From assembly GCF_024355225.1 (NCBI RefSeq), contig NZ_VCNH01000008.1, positions 1,426,001 to 1,490,000 on the forward strand: a DNA stretch of 64,000 nt. The letters run 5' to 3'. A program made the translations under genes and the position numbers. A model generated the notes under the pieces. That model made no database searches, was not told the DNA's origin, and saw only the letters and a list, made by a program, of their open reading frames with translations. This document shows positions 62,546 through 64,000 of this stretch, piece by piece. The stretch is from Roseovarius sp. M141. Its GTDB lineage: Bacteria > Pseudomonadota > Alphaproteobacteria > Rhodobacterales > Rhodobacteraceae. Position 1 is the stretch's first letter. Every line of letters begins with the position of its first letter.

Positions 62546-63805
62546 ATGCGCCGTGTCGTAGTAACGGGCTTGGGATTGGTCACACCGCTGGCTTCCGGCG
62601 TCGAAGAAAGCTGGAGCCGCCTTCTGGACGGCCAGTCGGGCGCAGGTCCGATCACGCGCTTCGATCCAGTCAATGTGCAGACCAAATACGCATGTGAAGT
62701 GCCCTATGGGGATGGCACTGACGGCACCTTCAATGCCGATCAATATATGGAGCCCAAAGAGCGCCGCAAGGTTGATCATTTCATCCTTTACGGTGTCGCC
62801 GCCGCCCAACAGGCTGTCGAGGACAGCGGCTGGACGCCTCAGGACGAAGAGGCGCGCGAGCGCACCGGCGTGATGATCGGGTCAGGCATCGGCGGCCTGC
62901 GCTCGATCGAGGAAACGACGCTGACCATCCGCGATAAGGGTGTGCGCCGCGTGTCTCCGTTCTTTATTCCCGGCGCGTTGATCAACCTGATCAGTGGTCA
63001 GGTCGGCATCCGCTATGGCTTCAAGGGGCCGAATCATTCGGTCGTCACGGCGTGCTCCACCGGCGCGCATGCCATCGGCGATGCCGCGCGGCTGATCATG
63101 TTCGGCGATGCCGATGTCATGGTTGCCGGCGGCGCCGAGGCGGCGATTTGCGAGATCGGCATCGCCGGCTTCAACGCCTGCAAGGCCCTCAGCACCAAAC
63201 GCGCCGATGATCCGCAGGCGGCCAGCCGTCCGTTTGACAGCGGCAGCGACGGTTTCGTCATGGGCGAGGGCGCCGGCATTGTCGTGCTGGAGGAATACGA
63301 GCACGCAAAGGCGCGCGGCGCCAAGATCTATGCCGAGGTGCTGGGTTACGGCCTGTCTGGCGACGCCCACCACATCACCGCCCCGTCCGAGGACGGCAAT
63401 GGCGGCTATCGCGCGATGAAAATGGCGCTGAAACATGCAGGCGTGCAGCCCGGCGAGGTCGATTACATCAACGCGCATGGCACCTCGACCATGGCCGACA
63501 AGATCGAACTGCGGGCGGTCGAACGGTTGCTTGGCGATGCGGCCAGTACCGCAACGATGAGTTCGACCAAATCCGCGACCGGCCATCTGCTGGGCGCCGC
63601 GGGCGCGATCGAAAGCATCTTTGCGATTCTGGCGATCCGCGATCAGGTGGTGCCGCCGACCATCAACCTCGAAAACCCGACGGTGGAAAGCTCCATCGAT
63701 CTGGCGCCGAACAAAAAGGTCGAACGTCCGGTCAAGGTGGCGCTGTCCAACAGCTTTGGCTTTGGCGGCACGAATGCCAGCATCTGTTTCGGCGCGGTGC
63801 GGTGA
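62546..63805 (+). CDS. fabF: 3-oxoacyl-ACP synthase II
   Basis: This 419-residue condensing enzyme elongates acyl-ACP with malonyl-ACP. It has the nucleophile Cys near residue 169 in VTACSTGAHAIGDAARL, the two His in YINAHGTSTMADKIE and KSATGHLLGAAGAIES, and the Gly-rich end NSFGFGGTNASICF. A GGGGAAAGGGTCAGCTAT region precedes the ATG. Its stop overlaps the next gene by one base (TGATG). Confidence 0.97.
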   Translation: MRRVVVTGLGLVTPLASGVEESWSRLLDGQSGAGPITRFDPVNVQTKYACEVPYGDGTDGTFNADQYMEPKERRKVDHFILYGVAAAQQAVEDSGWTPQDEEARERTGVMIGSGIGGLRSIEETTLTIRDKGVRRVSPFFIPGALINLISGQVGIRYGFKGPNHSVVTACSTGAHAIGDAARLIMFGDADVMVAGGAEAAICEIGIAGFNACKALSTKRADDPQAASRPFDSGSDGFVMGEGAGIVVLEEYEHAKARGAKIYAEVLGYGLSGDAHHITAPSEDGNGGYRAMKMALKHAGVQPGEVDYINAHGTSTMADKIELRAVERLLGDAASTATMSSTKSATGHLLGAAGAIESIFAILAIRDQVVPPTINLENPTVESSIDLAPNKKVERPVKVALSNSFGFGGTNASICFGAVR

Positions 63806-64000
63806 TGTGGCGCAATATCGCCTCCAGTGCGATCAGTTTTCTGGTTGTCATTGTGTTTTTAGTGGGGGGTGTCATCCTCTGGGCGCAGAACACCTACAAG
63901 GCTGAGGGCCCGGCAGCGGCGCCGATCTGCCTGCGGATCGACCGCGGCGCGTCGATGCGCGGCGTGTCGGACCACCTGGCCGATCAGGGCGCGATCACCA
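63805..64000 (+). CDS. mltG: Endolytic transglycosylase MltG, N-terminal part (3' truncated by window)
   Basis: From the ATG at 63805 (overlapping the fabF stop) the frame stays open to the end of the window: MWRNIASSAISFLVVIVFLVGG, one membrane helix (about 8-27), then a periplasmic part with ICLRIDRGASMRGVSDHLADQGAI. This is the LysM-like start of the YceG/MltG family, which cuts nascent glycan strands and ends their elongation. fabF-mltG is a frequent pair in proteobacteria. Only 65 codons are visible; the catalytic Glu lies beyond the window. Confidence 0.85.
   Translation, partial: MWRNIASSAISFLVVIVFLVGGVILWAQNTYKAEGPAAAPICLRIDRGASMRGVSDHLADQGAIT

Overview
This window is chromosomal DNA from an alphaproteobacterium, almost certainly of the order Rhodobacterales (roseobacter/Rhodobacter group). 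The basis is high GC and dense, overlapping genes; class I lysyl-tRNA synthetase; the cox assembly run coxB-ctaB-small ORF-ctaG-ctaE-SURF1-thrC-M16 peptidase; a DUF2794 gene; ribosomal L9 with a long acidic tail; and RirA-type iron and FNR-type oxygen boxes. Nearly everything is core metabolism. I see no insertion sequence, prophage, CRISPR array or recognisable defence island.

Layout: 1-3.3 kb has the end of lysK, a small cytochrome c lipoprotein, a CpaF-like ATPase remnant, scoAB and an L,D-transpeptidase. 3.4-9.2 kb has topA, dprA and tldD (minus strand). 9.4-17.2 kb is a plus-strand run from aa3 oxidase subunit II through heme O synthase, Cu chaperone, subunit III and SURF1 into thrC, an M16 peptidase and a GNAT acetyltransferase; oxidase subunit I is not here. 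17.2-22.2 kb has a GlcD-type flavoenzyme, an iron-binding protein with an iron-responsive box, and an acyl-CoA synthetase coupled to a cupin. 22.2-24.3 kb has divergent hemC and hemE. 24.3-30 kb has a flavoprotein, an SDR, leuA with a leucine-rich leader peptide, a LysE exporter, DUF2794 and an I78 inhibitor lipoprotein. 29.9-35.5 kb has glutathione-dependent formaldehyde dehydrogenase, a YghU-type GST, an unknown lipoprotein, a NYN/LOTUS protein, gltX and a gamma-glutamylcyclotransferase.

35.6-40.4 kb is the glycine cleavage operon gcvT-gcvH-gcvP under a tandem glycine riboswitch. 40.4-44.6 kb has a YbbAP-like ABC pair divergent from a TesA-like esterase, then a cold-shock gene. 44.8-51.4 kb has a geranylgeranyl-reductase-like flavoprotein, ettA, nadD, dacB and an L-2-hydroxyglutarate oxidase-like gene. 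51.8-55.6 kb has tRNA-Cys, a large PLP decarboxylase and an unknown membrane protein. 55.6-57 kb is rpsF-rpsR-rplI. 57.1-59 kb has YceI and a cytochrome b561-YceI fusion. 59.1-64 kb is the fatty-acid cluster fabD-fabG-acpP-(HisA-like)-fabF-mltG, cut off at the window end.

The most interesting observations are regulatory or small. They are a leucine attenuator leader before leuA, a HisA-like protein with Asp-to-Glu at the catalytic position inside the fab cluster, a lipoprotein with a papain/transglutaminase-like Cys-His-Asp order, and a family of intergenic palindromes repeated after stop codons. I did not find a clear, previously undescribed multi-gene system. All functional calls are from reading translated sequence and motifs, with no database searches.
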